Assembly (NCBI RefSeq): GCF_028858725.1
Contig: NC_084772.1
Coordinates: forward strand, 12,965,048 to 13,029,047
Direction of reading: 5' to 3'
Length of the DNA: 64,000 nucleotides
Source of the DNA: Colius striatus
Lineage: Eukaryota > Chordata > Aves > Coliiformes > Coliidae
Positions 31,601-46,600 of this stretch are shown in pieces (positions within the stretch are counted from its first letter, which is position 1; the number at the start of each line of letters is the position of its first letter). Made by a program: the position numbers and the translations under genes. Under the pieces are notes generated by a model. It was given only the letters and a program-made list of their open reading frames with translations. It made no database searches and was not told where the DNA came from.

Positions 31601-34600
31601 AAGGTAGCATAATGTATGAGTGCCTGAGGGTTCCTAAAGGCTACACCCTCCGGGCCCACTTTCTTTCTACTGTTGAATATACAACTCATCTAACTGGAAA
31701 ATTAAGAGTTATATAATTTATTTAAAAATCATTATTAATAATTAGCTCTTCATCTGAGTAGGCATAATTCAGGCACAGAGCCAAGACATAAATACATAAA
31801 GCCCACTTCTGGGAAGTGTCTGACAGAAGACAGTAGTGCATGAGCATGTTCTGGGGTTCAGTACACAAACACCACACTCCTCTCCGTGGAGGACGAGTCA
31901 GCATCTCCAACAGTCTGGGGAAGGGCTACTGAGCTGTGAAGACGCAGGATCTGTGAATCTGCCTCATTCATGGCATAGAATATGGTGCGAATTTGAGGTG
32001 AGGTCAGCGTCTGTTCCATGTAAATATTATTCCATTCCACAAGTACTCAGGAGCTCCTGCAGAGGCAGCCAGAGGCAGTGTCCCACAGCGTCAGCAGGCG
32101 GAGCTCTGCCCCAAAGCACTCTACGCTGTTTTAGTTCTTTCACAACACAGCAATTTACATCAACAGAACACAGACGTGCCAGTTCATCCTCCACAGAGGA
32201 ATGAGAGATGTGTTTGGGTGAACAGGCTCCCGACTGACGCTGGACATTGCCTGTCACTATTGGTACCACCAATATCTCACTGAGGGCTCACACCAACTCT
32301 CTTGTGCTCAAACTCCAACACTGAGTACTCCCAAGTAAGAGAGAAAGGAGGTATTCTCATCCCAAATTGCTGTTTCAGAAGGGGAGAAATCTGCAGTTTG
32401 AAGTGAGGATTAAGCCTAACAGTCTTTCATAGGCAGTCAACTAAACTGGTAGGAACAGCATCTCACAGAACACCATGTTCTGAGGCTCCTCAAACAACAG
32501 CTCAGTCAAGAAAGAGCTGAAGCTCTCATATTAATCTCCTCTAATTCCTGGCTTTCCTGAGGTAACAGCTGTGAGGAACTGCTGGGGAGAAGCATATCAG
32601 CAATACTATTGGATTTTTTTTTTTAACAAAACCTCTCTGATCATCAACCTTTTTCTTTTTCAAGTATGTCTTAGTGCCCCAGCACTGCCTCTCTTCTATT
32701 GCCTCCAACAGAGGCAGCACTAGTACAAAGACAACTGTCAGTCAGTCAGGAATGGTGGCATTCAAGTAGCTCCAGATAAAGGAACTTAGGGAAGAGATGC
32801 CATAATTGTGTAGTACTCTCCCATTTCTACTGCAACATTTTTCCCCTGTATATACTAGCAGCTATGACTGAAATAGTGGTTTTATTTACCAAGTTGATGG
32901 AACTTGCACCACAATTCTGGATCCTTCTAAACTTATCTGAGGAGCATAGGCTTCTTTATTTTCAATCTGTGCTGTGTCCACAACCACCTAGCAAATAAAA
33001 TAAAAGGGAAATGATTTTGAGAATTAGTTCTAGTTATTTTCTCAGCCCTGTAGTTAGATGCCATAGGCTCGCCTCCCTGCCATGCTACAGTTGCAAAAAT
33101 AACCAGATAAAACCAAAAACAACTCACAAAAACATTCCGAACTGATTTCTATTTTAATATCATTTAAAAAATTAAATGCTCAGTTTGATACAGTAACCTG
33201 TATTTCAAGGACTTAAGTTCTTCTCAATTACATACTGTAGTTATTTACCAACTGCTTTACCTAACAGCTGGTAATTGCCAATGGCTGCATATAATAGCCT
33301 TCACCCTTGAGAAGTTTGACAGTATCACTACTTTAATAGCTCACAAATTTCTATTTATCAAAATATTTTCAACAACTGCAGTGCATGGTAGGACATAGAC
33401 AAGTAGTATTTATTCTGAAACTCTTCACAGAACTTGCAATTCTTAAGACACACATCCCCCCCACCAAGCCCCTTTTAAGAGTATAAAATCCCACGCTAAC
33501 ATTTCTCCATCCTACCAATGGAACTGTACTAATAGTAATTCCCTATTGTATACAGGGAAGAAAGTGACTGTTCAATTTGTTGAATTCTGAGCCTTCTGTA
33601 AGGCATCATGAAGATACATGGAAGATGAAAGTCTTGAAAATTAACCTTCTGTCATGAACCTTTCTTTTTATGGAATTGAGAAGGAATGGATTCACTTGAG
33701 CTTCATTTAAACTTTAATACCAGTGATAGTAAGTTCCATATTTGGTTCATGCTTTCTGTTGTTGTCCAGTCTGCATGGGTTGGCCTTTTTCATCATTTCC
33801 ATAATTTCCTATTTTGGTCATGCTGAACCAGCCGCTTTTTGGCAGCAGTCAGCAGTTCTTGCTTCAGTGACTAGCAGATTAGCTGTACCATTTATCCTTG
33901 AAATGGCTAAAGTCCTCCAGTATAAATAAGCCTATTACTGCCTTTTTAGTCTAGAGAAGAGGGAACTGAGGGAAGATCTTATTAACATTTACAAATATCT
34001 AAAGGGTGGGTATCAGGAGGTCGGGACATCCCTTTTTTTCCATTGTAGCCAGCAACGGGACAAGGGGTAATGGGATGAAGCTGGAACACAAAAAGTTCCA
34101 CTTAAATATAATAAAAAACTATTTCACTGTGAGGGTGAGGGAGCCCTGGCACAGGCTGCCCAGAGGGGTTGTGGAGTCTCCTTCCTTGGAGGTCTTCAAG
34201 ACCCACCTGGATATGTTCCTATGCGATCTGATCTAGGTGACCCTGCTTTGCAGGGGAATTGGACTAGATGATCTCTAAAGGTCCCTTCCAACCCCTACCA
34301 TTCTATGAGTCCACGATCCAACACTGGTTCTACTTTCTAACTGGTTGTGTGCTTCTGGTTATGAAGAAATGTGAAATTTGAATAATGCTGAGTCTCTTTC
34401 TTGGTTTAACAAAACCATCCAATGACACCTGAATTCAATTATTTCCAACCTCCTGGATATTTTTGCATAAGGCTTTAGTTTTCTAGTTGCCTGGTGTTAG
34501 TTCTAGTTTTCTCACTTGACTCCTAAGCATTTGTCTCAGTTTACTCAAACTTGTAAGACACGTCTAAGCACGGTGACAAAATGCTGTGCTAATATCCACT

Positions 34601-37600
34601 TAGGAAAATACCTCTCATTTAATAACAGGGTGACTCCATTACTTTTTTCCTTGTATTTGTACCATTCTAATTTTATGTAATTTGGTAATCTGCAATTCAG
34701 CTACACTGCGATTATAACTGGGATAACTTGAGAGATTTAAGATGAAGAGAGTTAAGAGAGATGAATTTCAGAGTGATTTTTCCCAACTCCAAGAAAAATA
34801 CTGTGTGCATCTCACACCTGTAAGTCAGAACTAAAACTCTGATTTGTGCTGTCCTCCATCAGCTTCTGGCAAGGTGCATGGCAGTGCCCATCGCCTGGGC
34901 TTTGCCAGGCTGTCCCATCCCACCCCCATATCTTACTTTCTTCCCTTTAAGAAGTGTTACATTTCTCAACACACAGTCAGAGTTACAACATCTGGTATTT
35001 AAACACTGCTAGATTTAATGCTTCTATAATACATGTTGGGTTTTGCTACAGAGAGATCTACTAGCACAAAAAAAGGATGGCAGGAGACTCAGTCAAACCT
35101 TCCCTTCGTGGCTTTGCATGAGGCGCATTCAAAATTTTATTTCCTTTCATCCTCTGAATTTAACTACTTAAATACACATTACTTTTATTCAAACATGGAG
35201 ACTTCTTAAGCTGACCCAAATCTGAAAATACAGGTTTTAATATATATGCTAAAGTAAAAACTGGAAAACTGCACTTAAAAAGTTTACTTCTTGTATGTTA
35301 AGAAACTGAAGCGTAAAATAGCTTTACAAGGAAAGTCATATCCAATTGTGCTTTCCACTCCTAATGAGTTTCTTAGAAGGCACATGGCAAGACAGGTTAG
35401 TGAAATTGTCAAGTAATACTCTTTTTTAAATTTGACATTTGAGTGAGAAATTTAAACACAATTCTGAACCAATGCAGACAGCTTAGTTTCTAAAAGCAGT
35501 AAACCAAAGACTACGTAATACTGTCCCATGATTCATTTATCCGAGTGCTATACAAAATAAACTTAAAATAAACACATTCTCCCTCCCTGCTTGGTGGGTG
35601 CTTAGAGGGGAGCTTCCTGTGCATCAGACATCTATTGTTCTTACTTTACAGGTGTTTCCTCTCTCGTATCCACCCAAAGAATGCTTTAAAAAAGCAAATT
35701 ACCATTTCTCGCCATTGCATGAGGCTTCATACAAGCATAACTGAATCTTGTAAAAAAATTAAGGCATACAGTTTATATCTCATTTATTATATAGTTTATA
35801 ACGAAAAGCCTCAACTCTCACACCCTTTCAAATTGTAACAAGTCAAAGCGAGAATGAAGGAAGGAAAGAAGGCATGCAAGTATTTTGTCATGTGTATAGC
35901 TCATTACTGCATCTTTGAAGATACAAACCTGCTAACTTCATAACCTGTGGTTCATGCAAAAACCTTTGGAGACATTCACGATTCCCAGGTAATATTCCTT
36001 GTATCAACACTGTCACTTGGGAGAATGTGTAAGTTAGTTTTATGCTGACAACTCTCAAAATGCTATGAATAATCTGAAGAATATCAGTGGTTTAATTACC
36101 AGCAGGTCTAACTAGTCATGTCTAGACTGGGGGACACCAGGAGATTTAGAGACTCCTGAGTCCAAAAGTGCCTCAGGCCACTCACCAAATCTCATCAGGG
36201 GAGAATAGGGTGTGCTCAGCCCCAAAACCCCCTGGAAAAGAAAGGGTAGGAGGTGGAGCATCCTCCAAGGCGTTCCTCACCTAGACATCAAGGAGCCAAG
36301 AACTCCTCCTAAGTTGCAGCACACTCCCATTGGGCTGCTGAGAAACTCTTGCCTGGCCTCATTTTTCATACCTTGCTGCTGACTCCCAGCATCCTGCCAT
36401 GAACTATAGCAGCTGAAGACACAATCCCATGTAACTGTATCCATTTTCTACTTCTCTTGTATTTATTAATATTTCATACACATTTGCTCTGAAAACATCA
36501 CAGTAGAAATCTGATTGATCCTACTACTCCACAGTTGCTTCCTCTCCCTGCAAAGATACCACTATCTTCAGCCTCCCTGTAAAACTTCCTTATACCAAGT
36601 GCTTAATGCACTGCCACCTCCTGTCCTCACATCCCTGCACCACAGTGAAGTGAGAACTGACAGCAGCTCACTGCTGGTACAAGACTGGTAGTCTGCCTCT
36701 TGGACTTCAGGCCTTCTTTACACGTAGTCAGTGGAATTCCACTATGATTTGTACATACTTTTTCAACAGTTATTTAATAGTAAGGCAGTATCTAATATCT
36801 AGTATCAAAGGATGCTAAAGTAGAAATACCTGACGAATCATTTACAATTCATTATTCACTGTTGATACACTATGAATGTCCAAAAATGCATACCGTTTAA
36901 TGAACTAGGAAGTCACTGAATCAGCTGTGTGGCTCCTTTTAAAAATGTGATACTTACAGAGTATGTAGCAATATGGATTCTTTCATCAGAAATTCAAGTC
37001 CTGATGGCCTGCTACCACTTTAAACAATGAATTGTTTATACGAATCAACAAGGAGCATTTACCTCATTGTAGTTTAACAATGATTCAAAGAATACGTGAC
37101 AGAAGCTATCACAGGCTCCTGTACCTTTTTGTTTGCATTTCCTTCCTATCCTATTGCATTCTTGCCCACATTCTATTTGTCCAGTCAAATGAAAACTCAC
37201 AGTAGTTCAAAAAACCTGTGTCATGAGAGAACATTTTATTAAAGGAAGAGATGGCATTAATTAAATTATGGGAGCACAAATGCACTTTTTTTCATCAGAC
37301 TATGTTCCAAGCAGCTATATTTAGAAACTGTTTACATACTGTAAAATCTATGGCATTTGTTTCTGACAAACACAAATGTTTACATTGGAGATGTCAGGGA
37401 GCACGACTTAATGCAAAGGACTTCCTGGTTTATGCTGGGCAGGAAACCCAGCTTCCACTCTGAGCAGAGAGGAAATGAAAAAATGACAGTTTTTAAAGCT
37501 AATCTGAGAGAAATGAGGGGAGGAAAGGAGTGTTTCTTAGGAAAATCATCTCTAGATGTAAAAATCTTTCTATTTCACTGTGAATTAGTAGTTTCATTTC

Positions 37601-40600
37601 TTGGGTCCTCTCTAGTAATGGAGACACACAGTACATGCTCTGTTCCCGTCAACTACAGATACCATCTATGAACTTGCATTCTGTGAGGATACATTCTGCT
37701 CATTAATCAAGTTGGCTGCAATGGGAAACACAAAGTGAGACACTAGAAGCAAATTTCCAAACTCTTATTAAACACATCTAGTTTTAATTCAGGATGTTGA
37801 AGTAGTGCTTTTTTTTTTTGCTAAGCTTATTGATAGTCACTTACCAGTCCAGCCTGGCCAAATAACAATTGCACAGCAGTTTTGCAGGCTCCTCGCCAAG
37901 TGGAAGGGCAAACCTGATTTAGTACTTCAGTAACAGGAGAGTCATCCCGTGGTGTAAGTCCATTATGGCATCCAGCTTCCTTAATCAACTGCAGCATTGT
38001 GTGCTGAAAAACACAACAACTTTGTCATACTAAACACCTGATTCAGACATACTAACACTGATGCTTCCACCTGTATTTATCATTGTTCTACACTTTTTTC
38101 AAACAAATGTAATATCTGTTACCTCTGAACAGTCTCATATAACTGGAAGAGCTCAACTGCAGAACAGAAATACAGAAGATCACCTCTGCTCTTTGGAACA
38201 CAACACTCTTCCAAAACTCATAAGCACTATTTTTGCTTATATTCTTGCAAAATAGTCTAATCAAAACTACAAAAAGCACTCCAGAGACAACAGAAAACCA
38301 TCACTTTGAGCTGTGGATTGTTTAACTCTGTCAGGAGCAAGGAACTGGGCTTATCTAAAAAAACCGTGAAAATGTTGATTAAAATTGTCCAGTTACTCCT
38401 GAATAGACATCTTTTCCATCCTTTTATATTGCAAATACAATTAACTTCTCCACACTTTCAAATTATTTTGTATCCCGTTTCTCAGAAGACATTAAAAGAA
38501 GCTTTATTACAGAATATTTTTTCAAGTACCTCCCTTAGCACTACACTTGAGACTAGATACATTTTGGCACCTAAAAGATAAAAGCTCTGAAGTGCAACAC
38601 CTGGTCAGGGCATTAGTAAGGTCCCTCTTGCTTCTGCAACTCTTGATACCTAACCCATCTAGTTCAAAAAGTTAATGGAGGAGTCATTACCTCCTAAACT
38701 TTTATGCTTTTCTCGGATGGGACTCAATTTGCCAGGTGCTTAAAACATTATCAGAAACAGGCGTGGACCTGCAGTGTTATCAACATACTGTTTCCACAGG
38801 AAGTCAGGCTAAAAATACACACTTTTAAATAAAGGTTTGGCACTGCACTTCTACTGCAGTTGTTCTCTGAATTTTAAGGAGTTCCACTCCACTCCTGTGG
38901 TTAGACTGAGGGTTATTACCGTTTTCAGCTTCAGGTTTTCTGCTGCAGATTCATTAAAGGATATTCCTTTCAGAAAATGAGATCCAATCTGGACAGGTAC
39001 AGTGGGCAGTTCACACTGAATTGGCTGAGGTGGAGTCTGTCTCCTTCCTGTTTGCTGGGCTTCAGCCTCACTGCAACAGCCCTAAAATATAAAACAGATT
39101 GAGTAGAGGAAGCAAAGGCAAAATCCTCATAAGCCTTTCTTAAATAGTTATTTTCCAGGTGAGGAAGGATGAAAGAGAGAGCAGATTTAGCATATCCTAC
39201 CTGAAGACTTGCTTCAATAGCTTTTGGGTTCAAGTGGAAGCCAGCCTTCATTGCGTATTCACAATGGCCTAAACTCTCCAAAGCCACTTTGTAAGCCTGA
39301 CACGAAAAATGTTGAGACAGAACAGGAATATCAGCAAGTAAGCAAGCATGCAGTCATAATGGCTGGATACATATATAAAAGGATTTACTCTATTCACATT
39401 ATATACACATTTAGCATATAAGATTCCCATATAGTAACTCTCACATGGCTGCCTGTGGTACACGTTTCTGCAGTAACATACTCTGTCTCCATTTCAGTCC
39501 TTGGCCCCCTGACTGTACTACACGTACATGAAAGCGGCAAACGTGAAGAACCAACCTGCAAAGCACTGTCAATTTTCATGTTTAGCTCTTTGAGCTGATG
39601 TTCAGGGATTGACACACTCTGTGAGCAGAAAAGTTGCTGAACTTCAATTCCTGCCAAACATCCATCACAGCCCCTTTCTCGCAGTCGAGATGTGGCCTGT
39701 AATGTAAAATCAAAATCCGGGATAAAGAGGTCCCACATTAAACCAGGTCAAGCTTGATTAAATTTTTAAAAGCACAAAAAGTCCTCCACAGAGTTTTAAA
39801 ACACTATATAGGAGATGCAAAGCAGTACTTGGTGCAAAGGATGTGCAGGAGATCATTTGTTAGAACTTACTAAACCTCTACTACTACTTAGCAGGTAGAA
39901 ATCTCACATAATTTGTATTGCACATAGGTGTTGGCTAGCAACTTAACATTGTTTGCTGTTACTATTTCAGCTCCCTCTCAGGACTAAGGATCCTGTTACA
40001 CAGGCCACATGATGACTGTGGTTACCAGAGGAGGGACTTGTAACTTCAACATAAAGGGTATTACTTGCCACAGAAACAGCAGATACTTTTAATCAAGTGT
40101 ACAAACACTGCTGTGTACACAGAAGACGCAGTTTATAAAATTAAGAATGATTACTGAGGTGCAACTTGAGAAGAGCTACACATGACTAATATCAACTTCA
40201 CACGGCAAGAAAACAGCTTTATGAAACATGAAAAGACAAATATCTAGTTTAACTGTAAAATATTACACTACTGAGCATGGGAAAGCAAATAGAAACCTAC
40301 TCACAACCGCATTTAAGGTCTGAGACATGACTTATTTTCCATCTAGGAAGGATTCTGGCCCTAAAGCAGGATATCCAAGCGTGAGGGGAGGTTCTACTAC
40401 AGCAAAAGGACACACTGCTCACCTTACCAACATGTACCAAATTACAGCATTTTCCACGTGAAAAATCTTAAAAAGGAAAAAGTGTCACGCTACTGACAAA
40501 TTATCATCTTACACTTTATTCTGAAACAGTAGAGTCCAAGAGGTTGACTTTACGTGGAAATTAACGATTGCCTTTCACTCCACAAAGTACAAATTTGGAA

Positions 40601-43600
40601 CTATTTCAGTATTTCAAACCTCCCTTCTATCCAAATGACTTTGTGTATCAGTCTGGCTACAACTATACGAGAGAGACGTTTATTTACACAGCATAGATTT
40701 TTCTTATGCTATCCTAGAAGCCCACACAAACACTCCAGATCAGTTACTGCAGTCAATCGCAAAAATCGAGACATTTCTTCCATTGTTCTTCTGGAATTGG
40801 AGAGAATCTGTCTTTTCCCCTTCTCCTCTCCATGTATGTTTAACAAAGGATTTGATTAGCATAATATTGTACAATATTCTACTTTGAAATACAGGTTTTG
40901 TTAAAAGAAAAAGTTGAATTGTGTTGTTAAGGAGATAAAAAAGAAAGTTAAGGTCCCAGATTCTGCATAACCCAAGTTTAATTTTAACCACACTTCAAAC
41001 AGACTTGATAGAAATTGCAGGATTTTTCTAGAAACTTTAACACAGTTTTAAGGAACTAAGTATATTAAACATAAAATTAACTGGTTTTATGCAAAAGAAG
41101 TAAAGCTATGCCAGGATCAGACCTGTTAATGATTACCTGTAATACACCTAAAGCACTCCCAAATCCTTATTTTATCCAGTAAAATACACTTACACTGCAG
41201 TATTACAAATAATTCTTCCACATTCATAGTTCTAAAGGAAACTTGCTCACTTTCACAAACCTTCCACGTTAGTTGATAGATGGAAACCGTGACAAGATTT
41301 CCAGTCAAGGTGATTAATAAGTCTGCGTGGGCTGCCAAATTAGACTTCAAAAGAACATGCTCTAAGTTACTTGAATTGAAGGAAATGGTGCACCAAGTGT
41401 CTGAATCCATTTTGATCTATCAGTCTGCAGACCTCAATTGTACCAGCAGAAAAGCCCATGAAACTAATTTGCTTTGTAAAGTACTTTTTGCAGTAGGAAA
41501 AGCAAGGATTCCACAGGTGGCAAATGTTTGTGAGAACATTGTGAGTCTGGAAAGCAGTACATTTCAGTAATATGATTAACATTTCAACAACTGATGGATC
41601 AAGCAACATCAAATTTAACAGCATGAAGACACAAATGCTAGAAGTTACCATAAAGATTAAGTATAAAATAGAATTTACGCTCAAAATTTGAAACAGACTA
41701 TCTAAACTTTTTTCATCAAGACTTTGCTTGGTTTTTGCAAAGACTTGTTGTGTAGAGGGGTTTTTTTAATGCCCCTCTGTCTGCCAAACCACATTTGGAC
41801 AATGTTAACTCAGTAATAACAAAAAACTGTTTCCACTGTTTGTGCACTCCTTATGTACAATCATATCAGAAGGAAAACCTGACACAGGGCAAAGATGGTG
41901 TAACAACCATATAGGTAAAAGCACTTCTAGCATTTGAAACTAACTGCGTTGCGGTGTCCCCTTCAAATGTGGCATGCATTTAAAAGCAGATATTTCTCCC
42001 TTTCTTTATTAGGGCACCCAGCCTGAATTTAAGTTTCACTAAATACAACTGCCATTTCACTAACTATACTGTCACTCCAGCAAGACCTCTGTACCTCTGC
42101 TGCGCCTCTCCATGATCTTATTGCATCTTCCAGCTCATTTGTGGGGCTCAAATTTGAGGCTCCAGCCCCGCTAATGTTCTTCCTCTCCTGAGCTACAGCT
42201 TCAGCAAAGCAAGAGTGTGCCACTGGCTGGACCTTCTGCAAAGCCTGTGACAGGAACTGAAAGTGGACCTGCATCACCGTCAAGAAACATCGCCCAAGTA
42301 CCTGTGGGAAAAGAAACAAATCCGTTTCAAACACATAGATTTCACAGAACTTTTCCTTCTTACTTTTTGATCAGTGTTTGGGGTAAGGAACTAAGTTAAA
42401 CTCAGATCTTACTTTATTAAAATAACACTTCAGATTCTAAGTGACACATGATATTTAACTATTTACTTAAAACAAGGTGAAGAGTGAGCACTAGTTTCTA
42501 TGAATAAAGGGAGAGGCCAAACTGACCTCGTGCTATTTTCACTTCTGCACTAAAGTTATGGTTATTTCAAGAATGAAAAGCTTGTTAAGTTACTTAGCAA
42601 TATCAAGCACATGAATCAGTACAAAAGTGGGAGTAGCATATTATCATAATGACAGAGTCAATAGCAAAACCCATTGGCACACAGACCTAGCTGGATTTCT
42701 GCTACAAAACAAAGCAAAAAAGTTGGAATTTTTTTTTACGAAGTGTAATAAAACTCAGAGAACATTAACCCAGCCATTTATCTTCCAAGCAGAGCAATAG
42801 CCAGTAATAAGCATGAAAAAACCTTTTGTCACATACTACGTTGGCAGCAAAGTGCCATTTTTAGAATGTAATAGTGACTGCAGAATGCAGGCACAAAGTT
42901 GCAGCCCTGTCACTTGCATTGTCTGACAGGAACTGCTAGCGCTGGCACAAATCTCTTCAGAGCGTTTCACTGAAATGGGTCATGTAACACCCAGAGCCTG
43001 AGGAAAGGCAGGGAAGCAGAGGGCTGCTGGTCCCTCTCTGTAATCACTGGCTGAAGGCAGCACCAGTATCATACTGGGGAACGGGGCTCAGGCTGGCAGA
43101 GGCCAGCCAGAGCTGGGCTCCCGTCCTGCACCTCTGCCCCCTGTACATTTCCATTCCACATTATCCCCCTCTCTCATACCAATGCTAATGAGAATCACGA
43201 CCAAAAAGACACATGCCTCAATTACTGTAAGCAAAACAAAACTGGTCACACAAACTGAGTATTTAGCTGGAGCCACCACCTGTGGAAGAACAGTCAGGAG
43301 TGCAACCAACCTGGAGAGCAACGAGCATGGACAGGAGTGCTCCATCTACCTTCAGGGTCACACTCCTAAGAGGATGAAAGCTTATAACAAAGCCTAACTG
43401 GAGCACAGCAGAGAAGGAAATATTTTCCAAATCACTGTAGAAAGTATTTAAAAGGTATTCAAAGTGGTTTTATTTCTTTTATGGAGTTTATCACACAAAT
43501 TGGTTTAAAATGTATATTTGATTTATTAAAACAGACTCAATTTTAATTCCATTTTAGGAATAATTCATAAAATACACAGATAACGTACAAAGCCATCATG

Positions 43601-46600
43601 CCTTGGAGCAAATAAATCATCTGGCTTCTTTTCAGCTACATTCTTCTGGAATAAAAATATTCAGACACAATGATCTTACTGGCAAGACTCTGTAGTCACA
43701 GGAACAGTTATATGCATTAACTATCTACTTCTGAAGAACCAGCGGTGGCAATGCTTTTTTCCACTGCATCCAGACTCTTTTTGACATTCCATTCTGGTTC
43801 AATCACTTCCCTTCTTTGTATGAGGCATAAAATCAAACATTTTTGGTACTTTGACTGACCTCTGAAATTGGAGTTTGCCTTATTAAAAAGCAGTCAGCAA
43901 ATGATAAAATGAATAAAACTCCACGTTCTCTGAAGAGAAGATTAGAAAGATTTATCACAAAACTGAGAGAAAAGGCAACTGGATCAGAATATTTCTGTGT
44001 ACAAAGAATGAAGTTCTCAGTGGAAGAAGAAACAAGGACTCATTAGGAATTCCAAGCCGATTAAGTTTCAAAGAATATTTAAGGTACAGAGGTTGAAGTT
44101 TCCCCTGCCTGGGAATCACACTCAAAGTAAACAAAATTATTTAGTTTTTAAGTGGCAGCACACAATATTCCTAGTATTATTTACAATGTTACACAGTGAA
44201 GATAAATAGTAACATCTGCTTTACTGAACTTCTGTTTTGGTTTAAAAATAATCTATTTCAGTCTTCTTCAAAAATGAAGGATGGTTTTAACTGCTTAAAT
44301 AAAATCCAAGTGGTGGAGGATTTTCGCACTGTTAAATACTCACTGCAGGTCCCAAATTCATTTTGCTTGAAAGATCACTTCTTGAGGATTTTCTTCCAAA
44401 GAACTGAAACTCTGAATTAATTGTGGGAAAGCAGCACGACCACCACTACTTCAACCAACAGAGCCCAGGTTGGCCAGCAGTTACAGAAAAGTGTAAAGCA
44501 ATATACTACACCTCTGTTCTAAAATCCTCAGAGCAATATTAGCATATGGATGCATTTTTTCAGTTAGAGACACCAACTATTTCAAGTTTATTTTTCCCTA
44601 CTTTACCATGCAGAAGTGTTTCACTCTCCTGCTTTGGATCATAAGAACAAACTAAAGCCTTGATACTATGTAGTAATCAGAGATGAACTGGAATCATCAC
44701 AGATGGCAACTAATATGTTTTTCTTGTTAGTGGTGGTTTTTCCTTAAACCATTTCTCATAATCATTAAACACTGCATATATGATGAGGTCTTCAGCTTGC
44801 AAACATTCTGTCTGAAGCAATACAGTTCTTATCACCTTGGTTTTCCTAACTCATTACCAGGGAGGACAGCTACCTATCTCAGCAGCTGAATAACCTCACC
44901 TGAAGTCAAACTTCCTGTTTAAGCAGCTCGAAGTAATAGGGCTTTGGGATAGGTCTCACTTCAGACTCCCTTGTCTCTGAATCAGGTGATGAGTTTAATC
45001 AAACTGGTTACATACTAACAGGAGCATCAGGTGGAGATGCAATGCTAGGTTACTCTGTTCCTTATCCTGCTACCAGGGCACACAATCAACTTCTGAATAT
45101 TTTCATAGAATCATTATGGTTGGAAAAGACCTTTAAGATGAAGTCCAAGTGCACACATAATATTGGCAAATGTCATTGCTAAACAGTGATGCCGTGCAAA
45201 TTCCCTGGCAAGCAAGTCTTTCACAGTAGATTCTTTAAAATAGAACACTGCAAGTTAGCAAGTAACTAGTGTCAGTCTTCCAAACTTGATACAAACACTG
45301 ACCTACAGTTCCAAGTACTATTTTATGCCAGAATTTCTCTCTTGTTTTGGTTGAGCTTGGATTTGGTTTTGTGTTTGGGAGGGAGATAATTCCCTAAACA
45401 AACAAAACATCACAACACTTATTCAGTGGGTTCCTACTACTACCATTTCCCTTAAGAGACTTCTTAATGGCTTTGGTAAGGGTAAGCCCTATGCACAACC
45501 TCTCTACCCACTGAAGAGACCAGATGAAAATAGCAATATAATGAGTTTAACAACTCAAAGTGGTGTAGCAGATTCTGAGATAACACATTTTCCCATAGAC
45601 TACTGAAAGGGGGTAGAATATTTTTCTTTTTTACTATGTAGCAATGCCCTGCAGTTCTTAAGAGTGATCTCATGACTAAAACATCTCCAAGGGAAGACAT
45701 GATCCTGCTATTGAAATACAGTTACCTACAAGATAAACTAGACTCCAGAAGTTGCACCTTGTAACAGATAACCTAAAAGACCAGTAGTGATAATCTGACA
45801 TTGACAGCTACTAAAATGCACACTATAACTTAGCAAAACAAAAAGCATTTAAAATTAAAAAGCAGCAATTAGAACGTAATACAAACCACTAAATATTTCT
45901 AAAGACAATGAAGAGCAGACCATGAGATGACAGACAAAGAAAAAGGTCCAATGGCATCCCAGCAAGACATAGCATTTCGTACTGATTTGAACTTGCTTTT
46001 TGCTAACACTACCTCAGCTCAGAGAAGTCTAAAGCCAAGCCCTGCAAGTCACAGGAAAGATAATAACTGGGCTTTACAATGTTTGATAAGGAAAGCCCAC
46101 ATTCTATACTTACTCAGACATTTTAGTCCCACAAGCTCCTTGTTCAAAAATCTTGTTATTTCAAACATAAAAGCAAAAAATTATCTCAATTTAACACAAA
46201 ACAGAGCATCCAAGTAAACATTCTCTGTCTATCCATGCTTCCTTGTTGTTGAAAAAGGCAAGGTGGACATCTCTGTTATTACTACCACTTTTAAGTCAAC
46301 ACACAAGCCCAGTGTAGCTAAACCACTCCTCCTTTGTATTTTGCAGCACTGAAGGCTGCTACAAAGATTCACAAAAGATGAGGAAAGAAACAAACTTTTC
46401 CAGCTTTGGGTTGGTTTTTTTCCCCACAGGACTTACTGTAACACTTTTGTTAACAGAAGTACAGTTTTACTGCATTTTTTCTGCTTACAAAACTTTAACA
46501 ACAGATCTGGAAAACAACATAAACCACACTCTTTTTTTCCTCTGACTTCCTAGCTCTTCCTCACCCATACAAGTACAAAACACCTGAGATCTCAATTTTT

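Larger units (their letters stand above)
38004..42094 (-). other. GARRE1: GARRE1 introns 2 to 5 (with coding exons 3 to 5 inside)
   Basis: The introns are 38004-38919, 39082-39200, 39297-39555 and 39697-42094. No repeat or RNA gene is recognised in them. Confidence 0.8.
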
